NCBI GenBank assembly: GCA_016935695.1
Contig: JAFGQL010000087.1
Location: forward strand, 1-64,000
Source of the DNA: Spirochaetales bacterium
Lineage (GTDB): Bacteria; Spirochaetota; Spirochaetia; JC444; Marispirochaetaceae
Direction of reading: 5' to 3'
Length of the DNA stretch: 64,000 nt
In this document: positions 1-9,342 of the stretch, one piece after another
Position numbering within the stretch: position 1 is the stretch's first letter
How the letters are laid out: every line of letters begins with the position of its first letter
Translations under genes and position numbers: made by a program
Notes under the pieces: model-generated
What the model was told of the DNA's origin: nothing
The model's database searches: none
Seen by the model: the letters and a program-made list of their open reading frames with translations, nothing else

Positions 1-108
1 CATGTGAGCAGATCAAAGCGAGAAGGAATTTACTTCCTTCGAGCGCGGAGGACAGAGGGAGATAGAGGCCGAAGGCCGAAATCGACCGAAAAGAAAGGAA
101 GGTAGGAT

Positions 109-582
109 ATGAAACAATCCCCTGATCTGATGATCGCCCAGGCAGCAATGGCGCCGGGGAAAATCACCCTCGACGGCTTTCTTGGCACAGATGCCAGAAA
201 TCTGATTGATATCCTGATTGCCGATAACGCCGCGGTGGAGCGGCTTGGGTATGACCATGCGGACCTTGCCGCCCGGATGGAGTATCTGCGCGATGCGGGA
301 GCCAGAGGTCTTGGAGAGTATGTTACCGTTGACAAGATGTATGAGGTAAAGGTGGACTCGGTCCGGGGAAAACTCCCTTGTCCTTTCGGCGACCAAGCGT
401 TCATACCAAAGGTAAACACCACGGTCCGCCGTAAAAAGGACGGACTGATTCTCACCTATTCGGACCTTCACATCCACATGATACGCGAACACGGTTTTTA
501 CGAGGGGAAAGGCTGCCTGTTCCGGCTTGAGCCCGCTGACATTGTAACTGTCCTGGGAGTACCAGAGAAAAATACCGATTAG
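109..582 (+). CDS. Conserved-looking protein of unknown function, 157 aa
   Basis: I do not recognise this family. The start is an ATG with a good ribosome binding site (AAGGTAGG) just upstream. There is no signal peptide or membrane segment, so it is probably cytoplasmic. Residues 1-60 look helical and acidic. The C-terminal half has a KxNTTVRRKKDG stretch followed by a His-rich SDLHIHMIREHG segment (about residues 118-129) that could bind a metal, but this is only a guess. It lies about 100 bases before the PRPP synthase gene, with a weak hairpin between them, so co-transcription is uncertain. A longer reading frame on the opposite strand covers the same bases but has no convincing protein character. 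Confidence 0.7.
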   Translation: MKQSPDLMIAQAAMAPGKITLDGFLGTDARNLIDILIADNAAVERLGYDHADLAARMEYLRDAGARGLGEYVTVDKMYEVKVDSVRGKLPCPFGDQAFIPKVNTTVRRKKDGLILTYSDLHIHMIREHGFYEGKGCLFRLEPADIVTVLGVPEKNTD

Positions 583-588
583 TCCGTT

Positions 589-612
589 CTTCACAGCCGT
601 GAACCCTTTTTT
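589..612 (+). terminator. Weak terminator-like hairpin before prs
   Basis: A 5-bp stem (TTCAC/GTGAA, loop AGCC) is followed by CCC and a run of six T. The stem is short, so termination would be partial at best. Confidence 0.3.
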
Positions 613-616
613 CGAA

Positions 617-646
617 TTGACCCGGATATGGGGTGCATGATAGGTT
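617..646 (+). promoter_or_regulatory. Candidate promoter for prs
   Basis: TTGACC at 617-622 is followed after 18 bases by TAGGTT at 641-646. The -35 is close to consensus and the -10 is poor. It sits just after the weak hairpin and about 40 bases before the GTG start of the PRPP synthase gene. Confidence 0.3.
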
Positions 647-688
647 GGTACATGCTTCTTATTCTTTTCTGTGTAAGGTGATGTAACG

Positions 689-1975
689 GTGAGCATAACC
701 AAACCCGGTACTCTCGCGGTAATATCCTGTCCCGGAGGACGGGAGTTTACACGGGGTATGATTCCCCACTTGAAATCTATTTACAGAAGGCGCTTTGACC
801 GTCTTGCGGCGACAATTGCGAAGCGGTATAAAATTTCCACCGAAGAAGCCCTCAAGGAAATAAATATTGCCAGCGATCTCCATATGTGGTCGTCGAAATT
901 TTCCACAAAAGAGCAGCGTGTCCATATTCCCCGGTTTGAATTACCGGTGCGGTTTACGAAATTCGCCAACGGCGAGTTCAAGGCCCAGCTTCAGGCGTCG
1001 GTCCGGGGCCTGGATGTGTATATTGTGCAGGATGTGGAAAATCATTACCCCATCAAGGTATCGGAGGATGCTGAACCGGAGATTCTCTCGGTCAACGATC
1101 ATCTGCTGCTGCTTTTTGTTACCATAGATGCGGCGATCCGTTCCGGGGCGCAAAGCGTTACCCTGGTCCTGCCTGCCTATCCTTACGCGCGCCAGCATAA
1201 GCGAAAAGGCCGTGAAGGTCTTACCGCCGCCTGGTTCGGTCAGATTACCGAACACATGGGGGTTTCCCGGATCATCACGCTGGATATACATTCGCGGGAG
1301 ATCCAGAATACCTTCTCCAGGACCAGCATGGAGAACCTTCATGCTTCATATCAGATTTTGCGTAAACTGTCGGAATTGGTAGATATCGTCCATGATGACA
1401 TCGTAGTGGTATCGCCGGATACCGGCGCCGTCGACAGGAACAAGTTTTACGCTGAAAGTCTCCACAAACCGCTGGCACTTATTTACAAGGAACGGGACTA
1501 TTCAAAAGTGTCCACCGATGCAGCGAATTCAAATATTACCAACATGCACATGCTGGGGAATGTTGAGGGAAAAACCGTATTCATGGCCGACGATATGCTT
1601 GGCACCGGCGGTACTCTCATTAAGGCTATGTGCTATCTGAAAGACCTGGGAGCGGATAAAATCATTTGCGCGGTATCTCTGCCTCTTTTTACCGGCAGCG
1701 CAGTGGAAGATTTTCAGGTTGCCTACGAGAAAGGCTACTTTTACCGGATTATCGGTACCAATGCGGTGTACCACACAAGCGACCTTGCCGCGAGGGAATG
1801 GTTTGTGACTGCGGATGTGACCAACCTGTTCTCCCGTATCATTTCCAGGCTCCATCATGGCCGCAGTTTAAGTCCTCTTCTGGATAACCGCACCATAATA
1901 CAACGTCTCATTTCCGCCGCATCTGAACGGCGTACCAACAGTCAGCTCGAACTCACCCTTCCGGACGGAGAATGA
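689..1975 (+). CDS. prs: Ribose-phosphate pyrophosphokinase (PRPP synthase), long form
   Basis: Makes phosphoribosyl pyrophosphate from ribose 5-phosphate and ATP for nucleotide, His and Trp synthesis. The catalytic flexible-loop region PAYPYARQHKRKGREG is at about residues 164-179, the LDIHSREIQ segment follows near 198, and the PRPP-binding loop ADDMLGTGGT is near 297. At 428 residues it is about 110 longer than the usual bacterial enzyme of about 315. The extra length is mainly an N-terminal segment of about 85 residues before the FxNGE motif, plus a C-terminal tail. The GTG start is supported by AAGGTGAT six bases upstream. Its last bases overlap the start of the sugar kinase (ATGA), so the two are translationally coupled. 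Family assignment is firm, but whether this divergent form is the main cellular enzyme cannot be told from sequence. Confidence 0.88.
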   Translation: MSITKPGTLAVISCPGGREFTRGMIPHLKSIYRRRFDRLAATIAKRYKISTEEALKEINIASDLHMWSSKFSTKEQRVHIPRFELPVRFTKFANGEFKAQLQASVRGLDVYIVQDVENHYPIKVSEDAEPEILSVNDHLLLLFVTIDAAIRSGAQSVTLVLPAYPYARQHKRKGREGLTAAWFGQITEHMGVSRIITLDIHSREIQNTFSRTSMENLHASYQILRKLSELVDIVHDDIVVVSPDTGAVDRNKFYAESLHKPLALIYKERDYSKVSTDAANSNITNMHMLGNVEGKTVFMADDMLGTGGTLIKAMCYLKDLGADKIICAVSLPLFTGSAVEDFQVAYEKGYFYRIIGTNAVYHTSDLAAREWFVTADVTNLFSRIISRLHHGRSLSPLLDNRTIIQRLISAASERRTNSQLELTLPDGE

Positions 1976-3345
1976 AGTCATTGCATCTTGCCGTCGATAT
2001 CGGTACCTCGTCGTTGAAGGGCGGGCTGTTCACCGTCGATGGTTCACTTTCAGATACATTCCATGTACCTCTGGGCCCAACAAAGCCTCTGGTAGATCCC
2101 CGGATCTGGATCAACGCATTTCGTACCGGCTATGCCGCCCTTCAGAAAAAATGGCCGGGGGCTGTAGCATCTGTTACGGTAAGCGGTAATGGTCCTACTA
2201 TTCTTCCTGTTTTTCAGGACGGCAGATGGGGAGATGCCCTCATGTGGCATTCCCCGGTAAAAAATTACCATGAAGGATGCTCTTCGTATTTTCTTCCCCG
2301 TATTGTCTGGTATCGGGACCAGTACCCCGGTCTTTACGAAAAGGCCCGGTCTTTTCTTACCTGTCCTGATTTTCTGTCCTGGGCCCTCACGGGGGTGGAA
2401 CATGCGGTTATCGCCACCGATGCATATATTCCTGTGTTCTGGGCGCCCGGGGACGCCGTGCGCTGTGATATTGATGAAGGAAAACTCCCTCCATTAACAA
2501 AAAGCGGGTCTTTTATCGGGCGGGTATCGAAAGCAGGTTCGGCACTGACTGGAGTTCATGAAGGGGTGCCGGTGTACGCAGGAGGCCTTGATTATCTGAT
2601 GTCCCTTCTTGGTACCGGCACCGTCGAAGGGGGGACTGCCTGCGACAGGGCCGGAACGAGCGAAGGCATTAACTACTGCAGTGATACGCCGGTGGACAAT
2701 CCCTATCTCCGGACTCTCCCCCATGTTATTGAAGACAGCTATCATGTGTCGGGCATACTTTCGTCTACTGGCCGGGTATTTGAATGGTTCAGGCACATTA
2801 CCGGGCAGGGTCAGCGGGAATATGTTGACATGATGAACGGGATACGTCGAATAGATCCCCGGAGCCAGGACCCCCGGTTTTTTCCTTCAAGCCGGCATGG
2901 TGCGATTTGGGAATTCGCATCGGGAGCATTTACCAGACTTCATCCCCATCATACAAGCGATCATATGGGCAAGGCGGTTGTAGAAGCGATAGGCTTCGGG
3001 ATTCGTGATGTCCTTTCGGTTCTTGAGACTGCAGGGTGCAGGGTTGGCAGTCTTTCAGGATCCGGCGGCCAGATGCGGAACCCTGTATGGACCCAGATGA
3101 AAGCGGATATAATCGGAATTCCTGTCTGTGTTCCCCGCATTATCGATGCTGAACTTCTCGGTTGTCTGTGCTGCGCCCTCCAAGGGCTGGGCAGGTACGG
3201 ATCACTGAAGGAGGCCTCTCTGGATCTGGTTGTAACAGATCTGACCTACGAACCGGATCTATCCCGAACTGCTCTGTACGAAGACAGTTATGATGCCTAT
3301 CTGGCCGAACGGGATCTTTTCATAGCGGCTGCCCTACCGGAATAG
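1972..3345 (+). CDS. FGGY-family carbohydrate kinase (xylulokinase-like)
   Basis: Predicted ATP-dependent kinase of a pentulose or related sugar. The N-terminal FGGY domain opens with the phosphate-binding AVDIGTSSLKGGLF motif (residues 7-20). The C-terminal domain has the family signature SGSGGQMRNPVWTQMKADI near residues 361-379, followed by the conserved AELLG helix. Length (457) is close to the xylulokinase norm of about 490. The ATG overlaps the TGA of the PRPP synthase gene, which suggests a shared operon and a role in supplying pentose phosphates (inference). Its 3' end overlaps the convergent metalloprotease gene by 12 bases. Substrate cannot be assigned from sequence alone: xylulose, ribulose and other polyols are all possible. 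Confidence 0.85.
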   Translation: MKSLHLAVDIGTSSLKGGLFTVDGSLSDTFHVPLGPTKPLVDPRIWINAFRTGYAALQKKWPGAVASVTVSGNGPTILPVFQDGRWGDALMWHSPVKNYHEGCSSYFLPRIVWYRDQYPGLYEKARSFLTCPDFLSWALTGVEHAVIATDAYIPVFWAPGDAVRCDIDEGKLPPLTKSGSFIGRVSKAGSALTGVHEGVPVYAGGLDYLMSLLGTGTVEGGTACDRAGTSEGINYCSDTPVDNPYLRTLPHVIEDSYHVSGILSSTGRVFEWFRHITGQGQREYVDMMNGIRRIDPRSQDPRFFPSSRHGAIWEFASGAFTRLHPHHTSDHMGKAVVEAIGFGIRDVLSVLETAGCRVGSLSGSGGQMRNPVWTQMKADIIGIPVCVPRIIDAELLGCLCCALQGLGRYGSLKEASLDLVVTDLTYEPDLSRTALYEDSYDAYLAERDLFIAAALPE

Positions 3346-4065
3346 ACCTATCAGATTCCGGTGGTCTTTAAGCCAGCGTTCCGCCTTTTCGTAATCGGGT
3401 ACCCGCGCCGCGACATCCTTCCAATAGGCCTTAGAATGATTCATGTGACGCTGATGGATGAGTTCATGAATAATCAGGTAATCCTGTACTGCCGGAGGGG
3501 CCATGATGATCCGCCAGTTAAAGGAAAGGGTGCCGTTGGATGAACTCGAGCCCCATCTGGTCTTTTGGTTTCTGAACATGATCCGGGAAACCTTTATCCG
3601 GTGCTGCCGGCTGAGTGATTCCACCCTCGGGGTTATAGTTGCTTTTGCCCGGGAAATGAGCCACTTGCGGACTAATGTCAGCATTTCTTCTTCCGGGTTA
3701 GCCTGGGCAGGGTTGAAGCAAACCTGTATTTCCGAATCGTGTACGCATACCGGGCAGCCCTTCTTGACACTGTCTTTTTCTGGTTTTCCCCGTACCGGGT
3801 TTACTGTGGTTATAGTTCCGTCAACCGGTACAACCCGGTAATGGCGTCCGTTGTACATGAGGGTTTTAACCGGATCAAAGCGCGCGTAATCTTCATTCAG
3901 TTTTTGCAGGTGTCCGTGTATCCACGCGGATTTTTTCAGAAGGGTGTGCCGTATTTCCGCAACCGGTGTTTCAAAGGGTGCAGAAACGATGACTTCTCTT
4001 GTCCGTGTAATACGAATGCGTATGTTCTTCTGCCCGCGCCTGCGCTTAATAATAACCTGGTCCAT
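3334..4065 (-). CDS. YgjP/WLM-type zinc metalloprotease (M48-like, DUF45)
   Basis: Small cytoplasmic protein with a SprT/YgjP-like metal site: HELIHQRHMNHS near residues 202-213 supplies HExxH and a third His. The preceding QKTRWGSSSSNGTLSFNW block is the family signature. No signal peptide or transmembrane segment is visible. At 243 residues it matches the family length. It contains an inserted KKGCPVCV stretch near residue 101 with a CxxC-like pair not typical of the family. The gene is convergent with the FGGY kinase (12-base overlap) and divergent from pyruvate kinase. The biological substrate of YgjP-type proteins is unclear. Confidence 0.85.
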   Translation of the reverse strand: MDQVIIKRRRGQKNIRIRITRTREVIVSAPFETPVAEIRHTLLKKSAWIHGHLQKLNEDYARFDPVKTLMYNGRHYRVVPVDGTITTVNPVRGKPEKDSVKKGCPVCVHDSEIQVCFNPAQANPEEEMLTLVRKWLISRAKATITPRVESLSRQHRIKVSRIMFRNQKTRWGSSSSNGTLSFNWRIIMAPPAVQDYLIIHELIHQRHMNHSKAYWKDVAARVPDYEKAERWLKDHRNLIGLFR

Positions 4066-4090
4066 CAGTGATAACTAGTACCATGGTTCC

Positions 4091-4120
4091 TTGACATGGG
4101 CAATGCTTTCTGAGTATGTT
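4091..4120 (+). promoter_or_regulatory. Promoter for pyruvate kinase
   Basis: TTGACA at 4091-4096, an 18-base spacer and TATGTT at 4115-4120. The -35 is perfect and the -10 matches 4 of 6 bases. It lies in the 127-base divergent gap and predicts a leader of about 65 bases before the pyk ATG. Confidence 0.6.
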
Positions 4121-4192
4121 CCATTGCGGAAAAAAAGTGGTTTTTACGGTTCCCTGAAAACAGAATCCAATCGGCCTTAATAAGGACTGACC

Positions 4193-5599
4193 ATGAAAAA
4201 GAAACAGACAAAAATAGTCGCTACCATTTCCGATATGCGCTGCGATACCGACTTCATAAAAACCCTGTATTTGGAAGGGATGAATGTTGCCCGTCTGAAT
4301 ACTGCCCATCAGAGTCTGGAAGACACCCTGCGGGTGGTTAAGAATATCCGGGAGGTTTCTTCCGAGATTGCAATCCTCCTGGATACCAAGGGGCCTGAGG
4401 TCAGGACCGCGGGGATTACCGAACCCTTGTCGGTCCAGCAGGGTGATGAAATATTTATCGGTGAAATACCTCCCGGCAAACAAGGGTTTGCTGCCACCTA
4501 CAGCCATTTTGTTAAAGATGTGCCTGTCGATGCACGCATTCTCATAGACGACGGCCTGGTGAGTCTATTGGTCATCAACAAGAGTCCCCATACTTTGGTC
4601 TGCCAGGTCGAGAACTCCGGGCAGATCGGCAAAAAGAAAAGCGTAAACGTGCCGGGAGTTCATCTTGGCCTGCCCGCCCTGTCCGACAAAGACAGGGAGT
4701 ATATCAATTTTGCCATTGAACATGATATCGACTTCATTGCCCATTCTTTTGTGCGTTCAAAGGAGGATCTCAAGGAGATCCAGGATATTCTCGATGCCGC
4801 CGGTTCGCGGGTAAAGATCATTGCAAAGATAGAAAACCGTGAAGGGGTGCAGAACCTTAAACAGATACTTAAATATTCTGCCGGGGTCATGGTTGCCCGG
4901 GGCGATCTGGGCATAGAGATTCCCGCAGAGGAGGTACCGGCAGTCCAGAAGCACATTATCCGGGCCTGTATTAAAAAGGCAAAACCGGTAATCACCGCGA
5001 CACAGATGCTCCATTCGATGATAGAAAATCCCCGTCCCACCCGGGCCGAGGTCAGCGATGTCGCCAACGCGGTATATGACGGTACCGACGCCATCATGCT
5101 CTCAGGGGAAACGGCGTACGGCAAATATCCGGTGGAATCGGTGCGCACCATGGCCAAGATTGTGCGTAAAGTGGAAACCCAGAAGGCACAGTTGACAGAC
5201 CTCCCTGTATTTAAAAGCCGCAATCATGTCCGTAATTATCTTGCGAAATGCGCGGTTTCCGCCGCTATTGAACTGCCGGTGACCTCGATGATCATCGACA
5301 GCGATACCGGTCATTCCGCCCGGGTTGTGTCCGCCTACCGGGGCCATATACCCATTTTTGCCAAGGCCCAGGATTCCCGGGTAGTCCGGGAGCTTGCATT
5401 GAGTTACGGGGTCTATCCCAGCCAGATGGATATGCCTGAAACCACCGATGCCATGGTCCGGAAGTCCCTTGAGTCGCTGCTTGAACACGGCGAGATACAC
5501 CGTGATGATCTGGTTGTCATCCTTGCCGGTACACCGGGCAACACCGAAGGGTCCAATTTTATCGAGGTCAATACAGTGGCCAAGACCTTGGGCCGCTAA
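4193..5599 (+). CDS. pyk: Pyruvate kinase
   Basis: Last ATP-forming step of glycolysis: phosphoenolpyruvate plus ADP to pyruvate plus ATP. The 468-residue length fits the bacterial enzyme. The beta-barrel signatures are present: LDTKGPEVRT (63-72), KIENREG with the catalytic Lys, VARGDLGIEIP, and TQMLHSMIENPRPTRAEVSD. The C-terminal domain ends in LAGTPGNTEGSNFIEV. Glu69 in the TKGPE motif is the residue associated with K+-dependent enzymes. The N-terminus is unusual: the normal TIGPAS is TISDMR (11-16), and the normal RLNFSHG is RLNTAHQ (34-40), so the Ser that helps bind K+ is Ala38. A ribosome binding site (AAGGA) precedes the ATG. It has its own promoter. Confidence 0.92.
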   Translation: MKKKQTKIVATISDMRCDTDFIKTLYLEGMNVARLNTAHQSLEDTLRVVKNIREVSSEIAILLDTKGPEVRTAGITEPLSVQQGDEIFIGEIPPGKQGFAATYSHFVKDVPVDARILIDDGLVSLLVINKSPHTLVCQVENSGQIGKKKSVNVPGVHLGLPALSDKDREYINFAIEHDIDFIAHSFVRSKEDLKEIQDILDAAGSRVKIIAKIENREGVQNLKQILKYSAGVMVARGDLGIEIPAEEVPAVQKHIIRACIKKAKPVITATQMLHSMIENPRPTRAEVSDVANAVYDGTDAIMLSGETAYGKYPVESVRTMAKIVRKVETQKAQLTDLPVFKSRNHVRNYLAKCAVSAAIELPVTSMIIDSDTGHSARVVSAYRGHIPIFAKAQDSRVVRELALSYGVYPSQMDMPETTDAMVRKSLESLLEHGEIHRDDLVVILAGTPGNTEGSNFIEVNTVAKTLGR

Positions 5600-5620
5600 C
5601 CGGAGAATCAGCGGAGCCTG

Positions 5621-7183
<1,563 letters not shown>

Positions 7184-7313
7184 TCGGATTTCCTTTTATG
7201 ATGTCTTCATGTCGAATAACAGAAAGCATCGTACCAAAATGTAGGAAATCAGGCAAGGTGAGAAGGGATGCCAGGGATACATGCAAATAGGGTGCCAAAT
7301 TACGGGATCAATA

Positions 7314-7342
7314 TTGACAAACAATACTATCTCTGCTATTTT
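7314..7342 (+). promoter_or_regulatory. Strong promoter for tRNA-Thr and downstream genes
   Basis: TTGACA at 7314-7319, a 17-base spacer, and TATTTT at 7337-7342. Start of transcription would be near 7349, thirteen bases before the tRNA. It may drive the tRNA-rpmG-tRNA-secE-nusG run. Confidence 0.75.
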
Positions 7343-7361
7343 GTCGCAACCTAAGAGGCAT

Positions 7362-7434
7362 GCCCTTGTAGCTCAGTCGGTAGAGCACATCCATGGTAAG
7401 GATGGGGTCATCGGTTCAAATCCGATCGAGGGCT
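7362..7434 (+). tRNA. tRNA-Thr (anticodon GGT)
   Basis: A complete cloverleaf can be drawn. Acceptor GCCCTTG pairs with CGAGGGC, the D stem is GCTC/GAGC, and the anticodon stem is CATCC/GGATG. The loop ATGGTAA puts GGT at 7395-7397. The T arm is ATCGG-TTCAAAT-CCGAT and the discriminator base is T. CCA is not encoded. A run of seven T follows at 7438-7444. Confidence 0.95.
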
Positions 7435-7560
7435 TGGTTTTTTTGTAATCAATGTTGATGCAACGATTTGTAATCATGTATGATTCATTTTGCGGATTAA
7501 GGGCACTGTTGTCATTATATGTCGCAGCGGTGGCTTTATTAGTAAACGGAGCGTAAGCAA

Positions 7561-7737
7561 ATGGCAAAAGCGAAAAAAGGCGTAGTTGAAAAGGTTGCTC
7601 TTAAGTGCAGCGAATGCAACCGCAGGAACTATACTACAATGAAAAACAGAAGGAACATCCAGGGAAAGCTGGAGTTCAACAAGTACTGCAGGTTTGATCG
7701 CAAGCATACCCTGCATGTCGAAACAAAGGTAAAATAG
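7561..7737 (+). CDS. rpmG: 50S ribosomal protein L33
   Basis: 58 residues, component of the large subunit near the E site. The family pattern CSECNRRNYTT is followed by KNRRN and HTLHVETK. The first CxxC pair is present (Cys16, Cys19), but the second pair is reduced to a single Cys (KYCRFDRKH), so the usual zinc site is incomplete. The start ATG has GGAG nine bases upstream. It sits between tRNA-Thr and tRNA-Trp and ahead of secE-nusG, a gene order common in bacteria. Confidence 0.92.
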   Translation: MAKAKKGVVEKVALKCSECNRRNYTTMKNRRNIQGKLEFNKYCRFDRKHTLHVETKVK

Positions 7738-7774
7738 TCCGGTTATTGTTGATAATTGTACCTGTGAACATCAC

Positions 7775-7848
7775 AGGCCAGTAGCTCCAATGGCTAGAGC
7801 GCCGGTCTCCAAAACCGGATGTTGTAGGTTCGAATCCTACCTGGCCTG
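7775..7848 (+). tRNA. tRNA-Trp (anticodon CCA)
   Basis: Acceptor AGGCCAG pairs with CTGGCCT, the D stem is GCTC/GAGC, and the anticodon stem is CCGGT/ACCGG. The loop CTCCAAA places CCA at 7809-7811. The T arm is TGTAGGTTCGAATCCTAC and the discriminator base is G, as expected for Trp. It lies between rpmG and secE, a position known in many bacteria. Confidence 0.96.
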
Positions 7849-7940
7849 ATTATTTTGTTTTGATGCTCCGTATTGAGCGGCGGTATCAGTTTATTGCCTG
7901 CGGAAGCAGCGGGAAGTGGAATGCCAAGGGGTGGATGACC

Positions 7941-8120
7941 ATGAAGAAAATCATACAGTTTTTTAAGGACAGTTATGGAGAGCTCCGGAAGGTCGTATGG
8001 CCTAGCAGGGAAGATGTAATCGCATCAACAAAGGTTGTTGTTGTTTCTACCTTCATTTTTGCTGTTGTCCTGGGGTTTGTTGATTTCTTGGCGGTGTGGG
8101 GGATTGATTTCCTGTTTTAA
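7941..8120 (+). CDS. secE: Preprotein translocase subunit SecE
   Basis: 59 residues, single-span form typical outside enterobacteria. It has the amphipathic FFKDSYGELRKVVWPSRED segment (about 7-25), then one transmembrane helix (about 33-55). It clamps SecY in the SecYEG channel. The frame is open back to 7860, but the upstream residues look non-family. AAGGGG at 7925-7930 supports a start at 7935 (MTMKK) or 7941 (MKK), and 7941 is chosen because the spacing is more normal. nusG follows after 30 bases. Confidence 0.9.
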   Translation: MKKIIQFFKDSYGELRKVVWPSREDVIASTKVVVVSTFIFAVVLGFVDFLAVWGIDFLF

Positions 8121-8150
8121 CGCAAGGCAAAAAAAGGAACGTTACTGATA

Positions 8151-8708
8151 ATGGCGAGAGGCTGGTATGTAGTACATACTTATTCCGGTTTTGAGAATAA
8201 GGTTGAGAAGTATATCCGCAAACTTATGGACACAGAGCCGGAGGTGGGTGCCTCTGTTTTTGATATTAAAGTGCCATCGGAAGATGTGGTTGAAATGAAA
8301 GATGGCAAGAAAAAGGTTGTGTCCAGGAAGTTTCTCCCGGGATACATCCTTGTTGAGATGGATCTTCCTGACAAGGGATGGAAAGGGGTGTGTTCCCATA
8401 TCCGCCGTATAAACGGGGTTACTGGATTTGTCGGCTCCATGAGCGGGTTGAAGCCCCAGCCTATTTCTCCTGACGAGGCCCGGTCTATCCTGCAAAAGGC
8501 CGGAGACATTAAGTCGGAACGTATTTCCAGACCAAAAGAAACCTTTGTTTTGGGTGAAACGGTAAGAATTACCGACGGGCCTTTTGATTCCTTCACCGGT
8601 ACCGTAGAGGAAGTGAACCCCGAAAAGGCGAAACTCCGGGTTATGGTGGGTATCTTTGGAAGGGCAACCCCGGTGGAAGTCGGGTTTCTTCAAGTGGAGA
8701 AACTGTAA
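8151..8708 (+). CDS. nusG: Transcription termination/antitermination factor NusG
   Basis: 185 residues. The N-terminal NGN domain begins [20 protein letters not shown] and includes [11 protein letters not shown]. The C-terminal KOW domain has [18 protein letters not shown] and [11 protein letters not shown]. It binds RNA polymerase and couples transcription with Rho or the ribosome. Here the linker between NGN and KOW carries the usual spirochaete-type [11 protein letters not shown] segment without a third domain. It is directly downstream of secE and upstream of the rplK leader hairpins. Confidence 0.96.
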   Translation: MARGWYVVHTYSGFENKVEKYIRKLMDTEPEVGASVFDIKVPSEDVVEMKDGKKKVVSRKFLPGYILVEMDLPDKGWKGVCSHIRRINGVTGFVGSMSGLKPQPISPDEARSILQKAGDIKSERISRPKETFVLGETVRITDGPFDSFTGTVEEVNPEKAKLRVMVGIFGRATPVEVGFLQVEKL

Positions 8709-8727
8709 GGAAACCATGTGCGCAACA

Positions 8728-8753
8728 GGCAGACGGTGATCGTCTGCCTTTTT
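8728..8753 (+). terminator. Intrinsic terminator or attenuator after nusG
   Basis: Perfect 8-bp stem GGCAGACG/CGTCTGCC with loop GTGAT, followed by TTTTT. It lies 20 bases after the nusG stop and could reduce read-through into rplK. Confidence 0.65.
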
Positions 8754-8763
8754 CAGCATAACT

Positions 8764-8878
8764 GCGAAACGGCAATGAGCCGTTCGCGGGAAAATTAGAC
8801 CGGTTCCCGGGATACGGGAATATCCGGTCCCTGTTGGGACCTGGCCGGGATCGTGTGTGTACACATACATCGCCGGCC
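8764..8878 (+). promoter_or_regulatory. Structured leader of rplK-rplA
   Basis: Four inverted repeats in about 115 bases. They are GCG-A-AACGGC/GCCGTTCGC (8764-8787), ACCGGTTCCCG/CGGGAA-TAT-CCGGT (8799-8828), GGTCCC/GGGACC with loop TGTT (8826-8841), and GGCCGG/CCGGCC (8843-8878). The second and third share the bases at 8826-8828, so they may exclude each other. Feedback control by L1 at the rplKA leader is known in other bacteria, and its site could be here. That is inference. Confidence 0.45.
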
Positions 8879-8906
8879 GGGGTTAGTACCACATAAGGAG
8901 TTTGAA

Positions 8907-9338
8907 ATGGCTAAGAAGAAGGTCACTGCAATTATCAAGTTGCAAGTACCCGCAGGGAAGGCGACCCCTGCGCCTCCTGTCGGACCCGCCTTAGGGCCTC
9001 ACGGAGTAAGCGCGCCTCAGTTTGTCCAGCAATTCAATGACAAAACCAAGGCGATGGAGCCGGGATTGATTATTCCGGTTGTAATTACGGTGTACGCCGA
9101 CAGAACGTACACCTTCATCATGAAGACCCCTCCTGCTGCGGTTCTTATCAAAAAGGCCTGCAAGATCCAGAGCGGGTCCGCAGAACCCCACAAAGTCAAG
9201 GTGGCAAAGCTTTCTAAAGCGGCCCTCAAGGACATCGCAACAACAAAACTGCCCGATTTAAATGCGAACGATATTGATGCAGCGATGAAAATCATCGCCG
9301 GAACAGCTCGCAGCATGGGCGTTGAAGTAGAGGGGTAA
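8907..9338 (+). CDS. rplK: 50S ribosomal protein L11
   Basis: 143 residues. The N-terminal motif [20 protein letters not shown] and the GLPMGP-like PALGPHGV block are present, and the C-terminal rRNA-binding domain ends [13 protein letters not shown]. It binds the GTPase-associated centre of 23S rRNA and is the target region of thiostrepton-type antibiotics. The frame is open further upstream, but TAAGGAG at 8894-8900 and the MAKKK start fix the ATG at 8907. rplA follows after four bases. Confidence 0.96.
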   Translation: MAKKKVTAIIKLQVPAGKATPAPPVGPALGPHGVSAPQFVQQFNDKTKAMEPGLIIPVVITVYADRTYTFIMKTPPAAVLIKKACKIQSGSAEPHKVKVAKLSKAALKDIATTKLPDLNANDIDAAMKIIAGTARSMGVEVEG

Positions 9339-9342
9339 CAGC

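Noticed and set aside
13-702. Long open frame on the minus strand across the first gene and its flanks
   Set aside because: It covers the plus-strand gene at 109-582, which has a proper binding site and protein-like sequence; the minus product has no recognisable motif and includes intergenic sequence.
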